From Deferrisomatales bacterium (lineage in GTDB: Bacteria > Desulfobacterota > Deferrisomatia > Deferrisomatales > Deferrisomataceae): a stretch of 33,769 nt of DNA. The notes under the pieces are model-generated. The model made no database searches, had not been told where the DNA came from, and saw only the letters and a program-made list of their open reading frames with translations. A program made the position numbers and the translations under genes. The stretch covers positions 1-33,769 of the forward strand of contig JAJRUI010000070.1 of the NCBI GenBank assembly GCA_024277875.1. Reading direction: 5' to 3'. The stretch's first letter is position 1. Each line of letters begins with the position of its first letter. Shown piece by piece: positions 8,764 to 21,192 of the stretch.

Positions 8764-9951
8764 ATGGCGATCCGTTCCCTGGAACAGCTCGACCTCGACG
8801 GCCGCCGCGCGTTCGTGCGCGTGGACCTCAACGTCCCGATCCGGGACGGACGGATCCAGGACGACACCCGCATCCGGGCGGCCTTGCCCACCCTGCGCGC
8901 CGTGCTCGGCAGGGGGGCATCCGTCGTGCTCGCCAGCCACCTCGGCCGCCCCAAGGGCCGGCCCATGCCCGAACTGTCCCTGGCGCCGGTGGCGCGGCGC
9001 CTGGCCGACCTCCTGGACCGCCCCGTGCCCCTGGCACCGGGGGTGGTCGGGCCAGGGGTGTCCGAAGCGGTCCGCGCCCTGGAACCCGGACAGGTGTTGC
9101 TCCTCGAGAACGTCCGGTTCCATCCCGGCGAGACGAAAAACGACCCCGACCTGGCCCGGGCGTTCGCAGCCCTGGCCGACGCGTACGTGAACGACGCGTT
9201 CGGCACGTGCCACAGGGCTCACGCGTCCACGGCCGGGGTGGCAGACCGGTTCCCGCCCGAACGGAAAGGAGCGGGGCTGCTGCTCCTGTCCGAGATCCGG
9301 GCGTTCCACCGGGTGCTCGACGCGCCCGAACGCCCGTTGGTGGCCGTGCTCGGTGGGGCCAAGGTGAGCGACAAGATCCCGGTGATCCGCAACCTCCTCG
9401 ACAAGGTGGACCGGCTCCTGGTGGGGGGCGCCATGGCGTTCACCTTCCTCGCCGCCCAGGGGGTCGGGACCGGCGACTCCCTGGTGGAGGCCGACCGGAT
9501 CGAGTTGGCCCGGGACCTGCTGGCCGAGGCGGAGCGCCGGGGGGTCGGGCTGGTGCTTCCCGTGGACCACGTGATCGCCCGGGACATCGCGGCCGCTGCA
9601 GAGGTGCGCACCACCGAAGGCCCCGAAGTTCCCGACGGGTGGAAGGGCCTGGACATCGGCCCCGACACCCGGTCGGCGTTCGGCGCAGCGGTGGCCACGG
9701 CCCGCACCGTGGTGTGGAACGGGCCCATGGGCGTGTTCGAGACGCCCGCCTTTGCAGAGGGCACGTTCGCCCTGGCCCGGGCCGCGGCCGAGAGCCCCGC
9801 GTTCACCGTGGTGGGGGGCGGGGACAGCGTGTCCGCGGTCAACCGCTCCGGGGTCGCGGACAGGATCGACCACATCAGCACAGGCGGCGGCGCGTCCCTC
9901 GAACTGCTGGAGGGCAGGGTGCTGCCCGGCATCGCCGCCCTCGAGGGCTGA
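8764..9951 (+). CDS. pgk: Phosphoglycerate kinase
   Basis: 395 residues, family-typical. It interconverts 1,3-bisphosphoglycerate + ADP and 3-phosphoglycerate + ATP in glycolysis and gluconeogenesis. Visible motifs: RVDLNVPI near the N-terminus (substrate aspartate), [22 protein letters not shown] (basic patch), the hinge with [18 protein letters not shown], and the nucleotide-binding GGGDSVSA near the C-terminus. The start at ATG 8764 is fixed by AGGAGGGGG a few bases upstream and by the N-terminal fit to the family; the frame extends further upstream only because of high GC. tpiA follows after 29 nt with its own strong ribosome site. Confidence 0.97.
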   Translation: MAIRSLEQLDLDGRRAFVRVDLNVPIRDGRIQDDTRIRAALPTLRAVLGRGASVVLASHLGRPKGRPMPELSLAPVARRLADLLDRPVPLAPGVVGPGVSEAVRALEPGQVLLLENVRFHPGETKNDPDLARAFAALADAYVNDAFGTCHRAHASTAGVADRFPPERKGAGLLLLSEIRAFHRVLDAPERPLVAVLGGAKVSDKIPVIRNLLDKVDRLLVGGAMAFTFLAAQGVGTGDSLVEADRIELARDLLAEAERRGVGLVLPVDHVIARDIAAAAEVRTTEGPEVPDGWKGLDIGPDTRSAFGAAVATARTVVWNGPMGVFETPAFAEGTFALARAAAESPAFTVVGGGDSVSAVNRSGVADRIDHISTGGGASLELLEGRVLPGIAALEG

Positions 9952-9980
9952 CCCGATCCCCCGCTCCACGAGGAGGACCC

Positions 9981-10736
<756 letters not shown>

Positions 10737-10771
10737 GGACCGACTTCGACCCGACCTGGAGGCACGGACCC

Positions 10772-11128
10772 ATGTTGCACGCCCTGCTCATCACCGTCCA
10801 CGTCATCGTCTGCATCGGCCTGATCGGCGTCGTCCTGCTCCAACAGGGCAAGGGCGCCGAGATGGGCGCCGCGTTCGGCGGCTCCAGCCAGACCCTGTTC
10901 GGGAGCACCGGGGCGACCACGTTCCTCGGAAAGATGACGGCTGCGGCGGCAGCCATCTTCATGATCACCTCCCTGGGGTTGACGTACCTCGCGGCCAATC
11001 GGTATAAGTCCAGCGTGGTTTCCGACACCCCGGCCGCCACGGCCCCCGCGCCCGAGGCCCCTGCGGCGCCCGCAGCAGAGCCGGCACAGCCGGCCCCACC
11101 GCCGGAACCCCCGGCCAAAGCGGAGTAA
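10772..11128 (+). CDS. secG: Preprotein translocase subunit SecG
   Basis: 118 residues. Two transmembrane helices (about 3-22 and 52-72) flank the conserved cytoplasmic loop with LLQQGKGAEMGAAFGG and the SQTLFGSTGATTFLGK segment that defines SecG. It stabilises the SecYE channel and stimulates SecA-driven export. After residue 80 comes an Ala/Pro/Glu-rich tail of about 38 residues, probably disordered, longer than in many homologues. ATG 10772 is preceded by GGAGG. It is followed after 14 nt by tRNA-Leu(GAG), so the mRNA probably continues into the tRNA. Confidence 0.95.
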   Translation: MLHALLITVHVIVCIGLIGVVLLQQGKGAEMGAAFGGSSQTLFGSTGATTFLGKMTAAAAAIFMITSLGLTYLAANRYKSSVVSDTPAATAPAPEAPAAPAAEPAQPAPPPEPPAKAE

Positions 11129-11142
11129 CGAAGCGTTTCCGT

Positions 11143-11228
11143 GCCCAGGTGGTGGAATTGGTAGACACGCTGTCTTGAGGGGGCAGTGGGTAACACCCGT
11201 GCCGGTTCGAATCCGGCCCTGGGCACCA
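11143..11228 (+). tRNA. tRNA-Leu (anticodon GAG)
   Basis: 86 nt including an encoded CCA. The acceptor GCCCAGG pairs with CCTGGGC, the D arm is of the Leu type (GTGGAATTGGTAGACAC), the anticodon loop TTGAGGG places GAG at 11177-11179, the long class II variable arm is GGGT/ACCC, and the T arm is GCCGG-TTCGAAT-CCGGC. No separate promoter is seen, so it is likely processed from the secG transcript. Confidence 0.97.
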
Positions 11229-11239
11229 GCGATCTCGGA

Positions 11240-11274
11240 GAGGAGCCGGAGATGCCGGCTCCTCTTTTCTTTTT
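11240..11274 (+). terminator. Strong intrinsic terminator ending the pgk-tRNA-Leu unit
   Basis: GAGGAGCCGG (11240-11249) pairs perfectly with CCGGCTCCTC (11255-11264), 5-nt loop, followed by TTTTCTTTTT. One of the clearest terminators in the window. Confidence 0.93.
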
Positions 11275-11314
11275 CCCCGGCACGGAAACCGCCAGGCCGG
11301 TTCCCGGAAACGAC

Positions 11315-11340
11315 GCCGGCGGACCCGAAGGCCCGCCGGC
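11315..11340 (-). terminator. Terminator-like hairpin for the minus-strand tRNA-Leu
   Basis: GCCGGCGG(A)CC (11315-11325) pairs with GG(C)CCGCCGGC (11330-11340) with one mismatch; on the minus strand the loop is a stable TTCG tetraloop. The downstream minus-strand sequence is only mildly T-rich (GTCGTTTCC). Confidence 0.55.
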
Positions 11341-11356
11341 AGGATGTCCGAAAAGG

Positions 11357-11443
11357 TGGTGCCGAAGACTGGAGTCGAACCAGCACGGGCTTGCGCCCAC
11401 TAGATCCTGAATCTAGCGCGTCTACCAATTCCGCCACTTCGGC
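11357..11443 (-). tRNA. tRNA-Leu (anticodon CAG)
   Basis: 87 nt including encoded CCA (TGG on the plus strand at 11357-11359). Read on the minus strand: acceptor GCCGAAG, D arm GCGGAATTGGTAGACGC, anticodon stem CTAGA/TCTAG with loop TTCAGGA (anticodon CAG), a long variable arm and a T arm containing GGTTCGACTCC. It converges on tRNA-Leu(GAG). Confidence 0.97.
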
Positions 11444-11453
11444 ACGGCGCCGT

Positions 11454-11482
11454 TGTATATCACACGGTCCGGGTGCGGTCAA
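11454..11482 (-). promoter_or_regulatory. Promoter of tRNA-Leu(CAG)
   Basis: On the minus strand TTGACC (11482-11477), 17-bp spacer, TATACA (11459-11454). Predicted start is only a few nt before the mature 5' end of the tRNA. Confidence 0.75.
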
Positions 11483-11517
11483 GGCTCCCGGGACGGCTTG
11501 GGGGGCGGCCGCCGTTT

Positions 11518-11546
11518 TTGCCGGGCGGCCGGACCCCGGGTATACT
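11518..11546 (+). promoter_or_regulatory. Promoter of the thioesterase-rnr-ubiB unit
   Basis: TTGCCG (11518-11523), 17-bp spacer, TATACT (11541-11546). It diverges from the tRNA-Leu(CAG) promoter. Its -10 box is the best match to consensus in the window. Confidence 0.65.
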
Positions 11547-11583
11547 CCCCGTCATTGTATCCCATAACCCCTCGGCAACGCTA

Positions 11584-11994
11584 ATGAAACCATCTCCAAC
11601 GGACGGCTGCTTCGTGTGCGGGCCCCGCAATCCAGAGGGGCTGCGCCTCGAGTTCTCGGTGGACCGGACAACCCGCTCGGCACACGCAGTATGGTTTCCC
11701 CGTGCCTCCCACATCGGGTACGCCGACCTGGTCCACGGCGGCCTCGTGGGCACGGTGCTGGACGAGGCGATGGCCAAACTGGCCAATGAACTGGGCCACC
11801 CGGCGGTGACCGCAGAACTCCGGGTCCGGTTCGACAGGCCGGTACCCGTGGGCCGCCCCCTGCGGGTGGAGGCGCGCCTGGTGGACGCCCGGGGCCGGCT
11901 CCTGCGGGCCGAGGCCGCCGCCCTGCTCGAAGACGGAGCCGAGGCCGCCACGGCCTCGGCCAAACTGATGATCCCCCGCGGCAACCGGCCGTAG
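11584..11994 (+). CDS. Hotdog-fold thioesterase (PaaI-like family)
   Basis: 136 residues from ATG 11584, the first start after the predicted transcription start. The N-terminal CFVCGPRNPEGL and the core VHGGLVGTVLDEAMAKLA are typical of PaaI-like acyl-CoA thioesterases; D/E in LDEAM would be the catalytic acid on the hot-dog helix. The beta-sheet part (TAELRVRFDRPVPVG) and the basic end complete the fold. It would hydrolyse an acyl- or aryl-CoA. It lies 19 nt before rnr and is likely in one transcript with it, which gives no clue to the substrate. The acyl-CoA dehydrogenase at 7526 is in a different transcript. Confidence 0.85.
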   Translation: MKPSPTDGCFVCGPRNPEGLRLEFSVDRTTRSAHAVWFPRASHIGYADLVHGGLVGTVLDEAMAKLANELGHPAVTAELRVRFDRPVPVGRPLRVEARLVDARGRLLRAEAAALLEDGAEAATASAKLMIPRGNRP

Positions 11995-12013
11995 ACCGGC
12001 CGGGCCGCACCAG

Positions 12014-14157
<2,144 letters not shown>

Positions 14158-14161
<4 letters not shown>

Positions 14162-15837
14162 GCCTGCTTTCGATGACCCAGACCTACCGGTCGATCGGGC
14201 GGCTCCGGCAGATCGCCCTGATCCTGTCCAGGCACGGGTTCAACCAGGTGCTCGAGGCGATCGGCCTGGCCCGGCACCTTCCCCTGTCCCGGCGGTTCCG
14301 GGGCCGCAGCGGCCTGGAAGGAGACGTGCCGGTCCACGTGCAACTGCGCATGGCCATGGAGGACCTGGGCCCCACCTTCGTCAAGCTGGGACAGATGCTG
14401 TCCACCCGGCCGGACCTGGTGCCCCCCACCTTTGCCGAGGAGTTCCGCCGGCTACAGGACGACGTGCCGCCGTTCCCGTTCGAACAGGTGAAGGCGATCA
14501 TCGGGGCCGAGACCGGCCTGCCCGTGGACGAGGCGTTCTCCGAGGTGGACCCCGACCCCCTGGCCGCGGCCAGCATCGCCCAGGTTCACCGGGCCCGGCT
14601 CCGGGACGGCGACCGCGTGGTGCTCAAGGTCCAGCGGCCGGGCATCGACCGCACCGTGAGCCAGGACCTGGCCACCCTGTACCTGCTGGTGGGGCTGGTG
14701 GAGCGGTACATCCCCGAGAGCCGGCCGTTCCAGCTGCGCACCATCGTGGACGAGTTCGCCCGCACCCTGAACCGGGAACTCGACTTCTTCCTCGAGGCGT
14801 CCAACACCGAGCGGTTCCGCCAGAACTTCGCCGGGGTGGACGGCGTGGTGATCCCCAGGGTGCACTGGGAGTTCACCAGCCGGCGGCTCCTGGTGCTCGA
14901 GCAGATCGAAGGGGTCCCCCTGGACAAACCCGGCGGCCTGACAGCCCTGGGCCTGGACCCGGAGAAGCTGGCCCGGACCACTACCCAGGCGTACTTCAAG
15001 CAGGTGTTCGAGGACGGGCTGTTCCACGGCGACCTCCACGCCGGCAACCTGATGGCCACGCGGGACGGCCGGGTGGCCCTGCTGGACTTCGGCGCGGTAG
15101 GCTACCTGTCGGACGAGGCCCAGGAGTGCCTGGGCCACCTGTTCGTGGCCCTGATCGGCCGGGACTACGTGCAACTGGCGGACGGGTTCGTGCGCATGGG
15201 CAGCGCGGACGAGACCGTGGACCAGCGCGCGTTCCAGCGGGACCTGCGGGAGGTGATCGAGCCGTACTACGGGCGCCCCCTCAAGGACCTGCGCATCGGC
15301 CACATCCTGCACGAGGCGTCCCAGATCGCGATCCGGCACCGGGTTCGCGTGCCCCCGGACCTGGTGCTCCTGGCCCGCACCACCCTGACCGTGGAGGGCG
15401 TGGCCCGGGCCCTGGCCCCGGACTTCGTGGTGCTCGAAGAAGCCCTGCCCTACGCGAAGAAAATGCTCCTGAGGCGCATGGACCCCCGGCGGCAGGCCCG
15501 GCTGGCGTATCACGCCGCCCGAGACCTGTCGGACTTCCTCCAGGCCCTGCCGGCCCAGCTCAGCCGGATCTTCCAGAAGCTGCTGGAGGGGCGGATGGCG
15601 ATCGATTTCGTGCACAAGGGGTACGAGCCGATGCTGGACGAGATCGACCGTTCCAGCAACCGGGTGAGCTTCAGCCTGCTGATCGCCGCCCTGATCATCG
15701 GGTCGTCCCTGATCGTGCTGTCCGGCCGGGGGCCCCACTTCGGCGGGTTCCCGGTGGTGGGCATCCTCGGGTTCCTGCTGGCCGGGGTTCTCGGGTTCGG
15801 CCTGGCCCTGGCGATCCTGAGGTCGGGAAAACTGTGA
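14158..15837 (+). CDS. ubiB: ABC1/UbiB-family atypical kinase
   Basis: 559 residues; the ATG overlaps the rnr stop by 4 nt, indicating translational coupling. Family hallmarks: KLGQ motif (76-79, FVKLGQMLSTRPD), the Ala-rich nucleotide loop PLAAASIAQVHRA (about 135-147), VLKVQRPG (catalytic-type Lys near 157), HGDLHAGNLM (about 290) and DFGAVG (about 309). The C-terminus has two hydrophobic helices (about 504-559), so it is anchored in the inner membrane. UbiB proteins support ubiquinone or other isoprenoid-lipid metabolism through ATPase activity. Whether this host makes ubiquinone or menaquinone cannot be read here, so the symbol denotes family only. Linkage to rnr is unexplained. Confidence 0.88.
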
Positions 15838-15846
15838 CCGCCCCCG

Positions 15847-15875
15847 TTGACACCGCCCTCCCGGCGCCGTACCCT
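15847..15875 (+). promoter_or_regulatory. Promoter of the ygiQ-like gene
   Basis: TTGACA (15847-15852), 17-bp spacer, TACCCT (15870-15875). Fifteen bases around the -35 box match the promoter at 7304. It starts 10 nt after the ubiB stop. Confidence 0.6.
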
Positions 15876-15909
15876 GCCCGATCCCCCGTACCGGAGCACC
15901 CGCACCCCC

Positions 15910-17766
15910 ATGATCTCCCCCGGCTCCCTGCTGCCCACCGCTCCCGACAGCCCCGACGACCGGTTCGACATCGTGCTGGTCAGCGGGGACGCGTACGTGG
16001 ACCACCCCAGCTTCGGCACCGCCCTGGTCGGCCGACACCTGGCGTCCCTGGGCTACCGAGTCGGCGTGCTGGCCCAGCCCGACTGGCGCAGCGCCGACGA
16101 CTTCCGCCGGTTCGGCCGGCCACGGCTGTTCTTCGGGGTAAGCGCCGGGAACCTGGACTCGATGGTGGCCCACTACACCCCGGACCGGAAACGGCGCTCC
16201 AAGGACGCGTACTCCCCGGGCGGGCGGCCGGGCCGGCGGCCCGACTACGCCACGGTGGTGTACGCCCAGCGGTGCAAGGAGGCATTCAGCGACGTGCCCG
16301 TGGTGCTCGGCGGCGTGGAGGCGAGCCTGAGGCGGCTGGCCCACTACGACTTCGTGCAGCAGCGGGTCCGGCGGTCGGTCCTGGTGGACGCCAAGGCCGA
16401 GTTCCTCGTGTACGGCATGGCCGAGCGGGCCCTGGCCGAACTGGCCCGCAAGCTGGACGCGGGCGCCGGCGCGGCCGAACTGCGCGCCACCCCGGGGGTG
16501 GCGTGGCGAACGGCTACAGAGCCTCCGGCGGACGCGGTGCGCGTGCCAGGGTTCGACGTGGTGGCGGCCGATCCAGACCGGTTCCTCGCGTTCTTCCAGG
16601 CGGTGGACGGCGCCGCGCGCGACCCGGAGCCGCCCGTCCTCGCCCAGCCCCACGGCGGCCAGTGGGTGGTGGTCAACCCGCCGGCCCAACCCCTCTCCCC
16701 GGACGAACTCGACGCCCTGTACCACCTGCCGTTCACCCGCCGGTGGGCCCCGGAGTACGACCGGCAGGGCGGGGTGCCGGCCCTGGAGCCGGTGCGGTTC
16801 TCGGTGACCACCCACCGGGGGTGTTACGGCGGGTGCTCGTTCTGCGCGATCACCGCCCACCAGGGGCGGGCCGTGGTCAGCCGGCCCGCCGAAGGGGTGG
16901 TGCGGGAGGTACGCCGCCTGGCCAGGCACCCCGAGTTCCGGGGCACCATCCCGGACGTGGGCGGCCCCACGGCCAACATGTACGGCACCGGGTGCGGCCG
17001 AGCCGGGCCCGGCCGGATGGGCTGCTCCCGGCCGAGCTGCCTGGTTCCCGACCGGTGTCCGCACCTGGAGGCCTCGGGCGCGCCGTACCTGAAGCTCCTG
17101 CGCGCCGTCCGGCGGGTCCCCGGGGTGCGGCACGCGTTCGTGGCCTCCGGGCTGCGCCACGACCTGCTCCTGGCCGACGACCAGCGCCGGCTGCTGCGGG
17201 AGGTGCTCCAGCACCACGTGGGCGGCCAGCTCAAGGTCGCGCCCGAGCACGTGGCCAACCGGGTGCTGCGGCTGATGAACAAGCCGGGCCGGCGCGCGTA
17301 CAAGGAGTTCCAGGAGCTGTTCGAGCGGGTGCGCCGGTCACTGGACCGGCCCGTGTACCTGATCCCGTACCTGATGACCGGCCACCCCGGGTGCGACGAG
17401 ACCGACGCGGTGGACCTGGCGCTGTTCGTCAAGGAACTCGGCCGGTTCGCCGAACAGGTCCAGGACTTCACCCCCACCCCGATGACCCGGTCCACCTGCA
17501 TGGTCGTCACCGGCCGGGACCCGGCCACCGGGGATGCCGTGCCCGTGCCCCGGACCCGGGACAAACACGTCCAGCGGGCCCTGGTGCAGTTCCAGAACCC
17601 GGCCAACCGCTCCTTGCTGGTGCGCCACTTCGAGGGGGTCGGCAAGGGGTACCTGCTGCGCAAGCTGTACGGCCCGCGCTACCGGGTGGCCGGCCGCCGG
17701 CCGCGGCCGGTCCGGGGTTCCCGCGGCCCCCGCCCCCCCGGCGGCAGGGGTGGGCAACGGTCCTGA
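15910..17766 (+). CDS. ygiQ: YgiQ-family radical SAM protein
   Basis: 618 residues from ATG 15910, the first start after the predicted transcription start; the frame is open further upstream without signal. The N-terminal domain (about 15-270) has [17 protein letters not shown] and [17 protein letters not shown], the conserved YgiQ front region. The radical SAM core starts at about 300 with [10 protein letters not shown], the CX3CX2C cluster ligands, followed by [10 protein letters not shown], a cysteine-rich insert ([16 protein letters not shown]) that may hold a second cluster, and GQLKVAPEH. The family (UPF0313) is very conserved, but its reaction is not established to my knowledge. The protein ends in a basic, Pro/Arg-rich tail. 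It is transcribed alone, 82 nt before gatC. Confidence 0.92.
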   Translation: MISPGSLLPTAPDSPDDRFDIVLVSGDAYVDHPSFGTALVGRHLASLGYRVGVLAQPDWRSADDFRRFGRPRLFFGVSAGNLDSMVAHYTPDRKRRSKDAYSPGGRPGRRPDYATVVYAQRCKEAFSDVPVVLGGVEASLRRLAHYDFVQQRVRRSVLVDAKAEFLVYGMAERALAELARKLDAGAGAAELRATPGVAWRTATEPPADAVRVPGFDVVAADPDRFLAFFQAVDGAARDPEPPVLAQPHGGQWVVVNPPAQPLSPDELDALYHLPFTRRWAPEYDRQGGVPALEPVRFSVTTHRGCYGGCSFCAITAHQGRAVVSRPAEGVVREVRRLARHPEFRGTIPDVGGPTANMYGTGCGRAGPGRMGCSRPSCLVPDRCPHLEASGAPYLKLLRAVRRVPGVRHAFVASGLRHDLLLADDQRRLLREVLQHHVGGQLKVAPEHVANRVLRLMNKPGRRAYKEFQELFERVRRSLDRPVYLIPYLMTGHPGCDETDAVDLALFVKELGRFAEQVQDFTPTPMTRSTCMVVTGRDPATGDAVPVPRTRDKHVQRALVQFQNPANRSLLVRHFEGVGKGYLLRKLYGPRYRVAGRRPRPVRGSRGPRPPGGRGGQRS

Positions 17767-17775
17767 CCCGCCGCC

Positions 17776-17804
17776 TTGAACCCCCCCCACCTGTGTGCTA
17801 GCTT
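17776..17804 (+). promoter_or_regulatory. Promoter of gatCAB
   Basis: TTGAAC (17776-17781), 17-bp spacer, TAGCTT (17799-17804). A run of eight C (17781-17788) covers the end of the -35 box and the start of the spacer. The -10 hexamer is identical to that of the GGDEF-gene promoter. Confidence 0.5.
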
Positions 17805-17848
17805 CGCGGCTTTCGCAGACCCTGCCTTCCCCCAGGAGACCAGCCCCG

Positions 17849-18139
17849 ATGGCCATCACCCCCGAAGAGGTGCGCCGCGTGGCCAACCTGGCGCGCATCG
17901 CGTTCACCGACCAGGAACTCGAGCCGTTCGCCGCCCAGCTGTCCGCCATCCTGGACTACGTGCGCCAGCTGGACGATCTGGACCTCGGCGGCGTGGAGCC
18001 CACCGCCCACGTCCACGACGCGGTCAACGCGTTCCGGGAGGACGAGGTCCGGCCGTCCCCGGGGCAGGACGCGATGCTGGCCAACGCCCCGGACCGGGAG
18101 GACGGCTGTTTCCGGGTGCAGAAAGTGATCGAGACATGA
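17849..18139 (+). CDS. gatC: Asp-tRNA(Asn)/Glu-tRNA(Gln) amidotransferase subunit C
   Basis: 96 residues, normal length. It starts [19 protein letters not shown] and carries the conserved [21 protein letters not shown] segment and the C-terminal REDEV-P motif that wraps around GatA. It stabilises the GatA-GatB complex. ATG 17849 follows CCAGGAGA. The stop overlaps the gatA start (ATGA), so the two are translationally coupled. Confidence 0.95.
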   Translation: MAITPEEVRRVANLARIAFTDQELEPFAAQLSAILDYVRQLDDLDLGGVEPTAHVHDAVNAFREDEVRPSPGQDAMLANAPDREDGCFRVQKVIET

Positions 18140-19608
18140 TCCCGGACCTGCTCGACCGCACCGCCCGGCAGCTCCGGGAACTCCTGGATCGGGGAGAGGT
18201 CACCAGCGAGGAACTCGTCCGGGCGTACCTCGACCGGATCGCGGCCGTGGACCCGGGCGTGAACGCGTTCATCACGGTGGCCGGGGATCTGGCCCTGGAG
18301 ATGGCCCGGACCGCGGACGCGCGGATCCGGCGGGGCGAGGCCGCCCCCCTGACCGGCATCCCCCTGGGGCTGAAGGACCTGCTGGTCACCCGGGGCCTGC
18401 GCACCACCTGCGGCTCCCGGATGCTGGCGGAGTTCGTGCCGCCCTACGACGGCACGGTCGTGGCCCGGTTGCGGGACGCGGGCGCGGTGCTCCTGGGCAA
18501 GCTCAACATGGACGAGTTCGCCATGGGCTCGTCCAACGAGACCTCGGCGTTCGGCCCGGTGCGCAACCCGTGGGATCCCGACCGGGTGCCGGGCGGGTCC
18601 AGCGGCGGCAGCGCGGCCGCGGTGGCCGCCCGGGAGGTGGTGGCCGCCCTGGGCTCGGACACCGGCGGCTCGATCCGCCAGCCCGCCGCCCTGTGCGGGG
18701 TGGTGGGCCTCAAGCCCACCTACGGCCGGGTCAGCCGGTATGGCCTGGTGGCGTTCGCGTCCAGCCTGGACCAGATCGGCCCCCTCACCCGGGACGTGGC
18801 CGACGCGGCGCTGCTGCTTACCGCGATCAGCGGCAAGGACCCCCTGGACGCCACCAGCCTGGACCGGCCGGTGCCCGACTACGCAGCCCGGCTGCGGGCC
18901 GACCCCCGGGGCCTGCGGGTCGGCGTGCCCAGGGAGTACTTCGTGGACGGCCTGGACCCGGAAGTGGAGGCGGCCGTGCGGGGCGCGATCGGGCTGCTGG
19001 AGGACAACGGCGCCGAGGTGGTGGAAGTGAGCCTGCCCCACACCGAGTACGCCGTGGCCACCTACTACCTGATCGCCCCGGCCGAGGCCAGCTCCAACCT
19101 GGCCCGGTACGACGGGGTCAAGTACGGGCTGCGGGTGGCGGGCCGGGACCTGGCGGACACCTACCGGAAGACCCGTGCCCAAGGATTCGGCGCCGAGGTC
19201 AAGCGCCGGATCATGCTCGGCACCTACGCCCTGTCGGCCGGGTACTACGACGCGTACTACCTGCGGGCCCAGCGGGTGCGCACCCTGATCGCCCGGGACT
19301 TCCGGGCCGCGTTCGAGCGGGTGGACGTGCTCGCGTGCCCGGCCACCCCCACCCCGGCGTTCCGGCTGGGGGAAAAGGCCGGCGACCCCCTGCAGATGTA
19401 CCTGAACGACATCTTCACGATCCCGGCGAACCTGGCGGGCCTGCCGGCCGTGAGCGTTCCGTGCGGCCTGACCAGCGGCGGACTGCCGATCGGCCTCCAG
19501 TTCATGGCCGCTCCGTTCGGCGAGCAGACCCTGCTCGACGCGGCCCACGCGTACGAGCGGGTCCGGGGGGAACCGGTCGCGTACCCCGATCCCGCGTCAA
19601 CCGCCTAG
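18136..19608 (+). CDS. gatA: Asp-tRNA(Asn)/Glu-tRNA(Gln) amidotransferase subunit A
   Basis: 490 residues, family-typical. It is the amidase-signature glutaminase that releases ammonia from glutamine for GatB. The catalytic Ser-cisSer-Lys triad is complete: K80 (PLGLKDLL), S155 (GGSSGGS) and S179 ([10 protein letters not shown]). [13 protein letters not shown] and the C-terminal [13 protein letters not shown] follow in the expected order. The start ATG overlaps the gatC stop. It ends 10 nt before gatB, which has a strong ribosome site, so all three subunits come from one transcript. Confidence 0.97.
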   Translation: MIPDLLDRTARQLRELLDRGEVTSEELVRAYLDRIAAVDPGVNAFITVAGDLALEMARTADARIRRGEAAPLTGIPLGLKDLLVTRGLRTTCGSRMLAEFVPPYDGTVVARLRDAGAVLLGKLNMDEFAMGSSNETSAFGPVRNPWDPDRVPGGSSGGSAAAVAAREVVAALGSDTGGSIRQPAALCGVVGLKPTYGRVSRYGLVAFASSLDQIGPLTRDVADAALLLTAISGKDPLDATSLDRPVPDYAARLRADPRGLRVGVPREYFVDGLDPEVEAAVRGAIGLLEDNGAEVVEVSLPHTEYAVATYYLIAPAEASSNLARYDGVKYGLRVAGRDLADTYRKTRAQGFGAEVKRRIMLGTYALSAGYYDAYYLRAQRVRTLIARDFRAAFERVDVLACPATPTPAFRLGEKAGDPLQMYLNDIFTIPANLAGLPAVSVPCGLTSGGLPIGLQFMAAPFGEQTLLDAAHAYERVRGEPVAYPDPASTA

Positions 19609-19618
19609 GAGGACGCCC

Positions 19619-21064
19619 ATGGCTTGGGAGATGGTGGTGGGCCTGGAGGTCCACGCGCAGCTCCGGACCCGCACCAAGATCTTCTGCGGCTGCCCCACCG
19701 CGTTCGGCGCCGAGCCCAACAGCCAGGTGTGCCCCGTGTGCATGGGGCTGCCCGGAGCCCTGCCGGTGCTCAACCGCAAGGTTGTGGACTACGCCCTGAA
19801 GGTGGCCCTGGCCACGAACTGCCGGGTCGCGCCGGTGAGCCGGTTCGCCCGGAAGAACTACTTCTACCCGGATCTTCCCAAGGGCTACCAGATCAGCCAG
19901 TACGAGCTGCCGATCCTGGAGCACGGGTGGATCGAGGTGGCCGACGATGCGGGCTCGCCCAAGCGGATCGGCATCACCCGGATCCACTTGGAGGAGGACG
20001 CCGGCAAGCTGCTCCACCCCGAGGTGCCGGGCGCGGACTACAGCCTGGTGGACCTGAACCGGGCGTGCGTGCCCCTGGTGGAGATCGTCAGCGAGCCCGA
20101 CATCCGGTCTCCCGGCGAGGCGTCCCGGTACGTGAAGAAACTCAGGGAGATCCTGGTATACCTGGGGGTGTGCGACGGCAACATGAACGAGGGCAGCCTG
20201 CGGGTGGACGCCAACATCTCGGTGCGCCCGGCCGGAACCGAAGCGTTCGGCACCCGGGCCGAGATCAAGAACCTCAACTCGTTCAAGTTCCTCGAGCAGG
20301 CCCTCCGGTACGAATACGAGCGCCAGGTCGACCTGCTGGAGACGGGCGGCGAGGTGGTCCAGGAGACCCGGCTGTTCGACAGCCACCGGGGCGTTACCGT
20401 GGGCATGCGCTCCAAGGAGGAGGCCCACGACTACCGGTACTTCCCCGATCCGGACCTCTTGCCCGTGGTAATCGAACCCGGGTGGATCGACGCGGTGCGC
20501 GACAGCCTGCCCGAACTGCCCGACGCCAAGCGCGCCCGGTTCCGGGAGGCGTACGGCCTGTCGGCCCAGGACGCGGACCTCCTGTGCTCGTCCCGGGACC
20601 TGGCCGACTACTTCGAGCGGGTGGCCGAACGCCACGGCGACCCCAAGGCCGCGGCCAACTGGGTGATGGGCCCGGTGCTCCGCCAGCTCAACCGGGACGA
20701 AGCCCCGCCGCTCGCTGACGCGCCCGTGCCGCCGGGCCGCCTGGCCGACCTGCTGGCCCTGGTCCGGGACGGCACGCTCTCGAACAACGCCGCCAAGGAG
20801 GTGTTCGACGAGATGTGGGCCACGGGCCGGCCGCCCGCGGACCTGGTGGCGGAGAAGGGCCTCGAGCAGATCACCGACACCTCGGCCCTGGAGGCCCAGG
20901 TGGACGCGGTGCTGGCCGCCAGCCCCGACGAGGTGGCGGCGTACCGGGCCGGCAAGAAAAAGCTGATGGGGTTCTTCGTGGGCCAGGTGATGCGCGCCAC
21001 CCGGGGCAAGGCCAACCCCCAGGCCGTGAACCAGCTTCTCCGGAGCAAGCTGGAAGGCGGCTAG
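19619..21064 (+). CDS. gatB: Asp-tRNA(Asn)/Glu-tRNA(Gln) amidotransferase subunit B
   Basis: 481 residues. GatB activates the mischarged aminoacyl-tRNA by phosphorylation and transfers ammonia to it. The N-terminal catalytic cradle shows [17 protein letters not shown] with the zinc cysteines (CGCP and CPVC), [15 protein letters not shown] and [10 protein letters not shown]. The helical and YqeY-like tail domains follow, ending in the conserved [19 protein letters not shown] 19619 is preceded by TAGGAGGA. The enzyme can serve both Asn-tRNA and Gln-tRNA; the non-discriminating AspRS in this window supports at least the Asn route. A 13-bp terminator follows. Confidence 0.97.
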   Translation: MAWEMVVGLEVHAQLRTRTKIFCGCPTAFGAEPNSQVCPVCMGLPGALPVLNRKVVDYALKVALATNCRVAPVSRFARKNYFYPDLPKGYQISQYELPILEHGWIEVADDAGSPKRIGITRIHLEEDAGKLLHPEVPGADYSLVDLNRACVPLVEIVSEPDIRSPGEASRYVKKLREILVYLGVCDGNMNEGSLRVDANISVRPAGTEAFGTRAEIKNLNSFKFLEQALRYEYERQVDLLETGGEVVQETRLFDSHRGVTVGMRSKEEAHDYRYFPDPDLLPVVIEPGWIDAVRDSLPELPDAKRARFREAYGLSAQDADLLCSSRDLADYFERVAERHGDPKAAANWVMGPVLRQLNRDEAPPLADAPVPPGRLADLLALVRDGTLSNNAAKEVFDEMWATGRPPADLVAEKGLEQITDTSALEAQVDAVLAASPDEVAAYRAGKKKLMGFFVGQVMRATRGKANPQAVNQLLRSKLEGG

Positions 21065-21085
21065 CGCCCCCTCCCCCCGGAAGAC

Positions 21086-21126
21086 CGCGGGCCCCCCGGC
21101 AGGAGAACGGGGGGCCCGCGTTGCTT
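21086..21126. terminator. Terminator between gatB and the convergent lipoprotein gene
   Basis: A perfect 13-bp stem: CGCGGGCCCCCCG (21086-21098) with CGGGGGGCCCGCG (21108-21120), 9-nt loop, followed by TTGCTT on the plus strand. On the minus strand GTCTTCC follows, so it could work in both directions. Confidence 0.8.
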
Positions 21127-21138
21127 GGCAAGTTGTTA

Positions 21139-21181
21139 CCCGTGGGATGCGGCGCAGGCTGCTTTCTCAGCAGCCTGCGCC
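21139..21181. repeat. Structured repeat, copy 3 (3' fragment)
   Basis: Retains the right arm of H4 (GTGGGATGC) and a complete H5: GGCGCAGGCTGCT (21151-21163) with AGCAGCCTGCGCC (21169-21181), a 13-bp stem and TTCTC loop. It sits between convergent gene ends, 11 bp from the stop codon of the giant lipoprotein. Confidence 0.75.
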
Positions 21182-21192
21182 TTCACTGCGAT

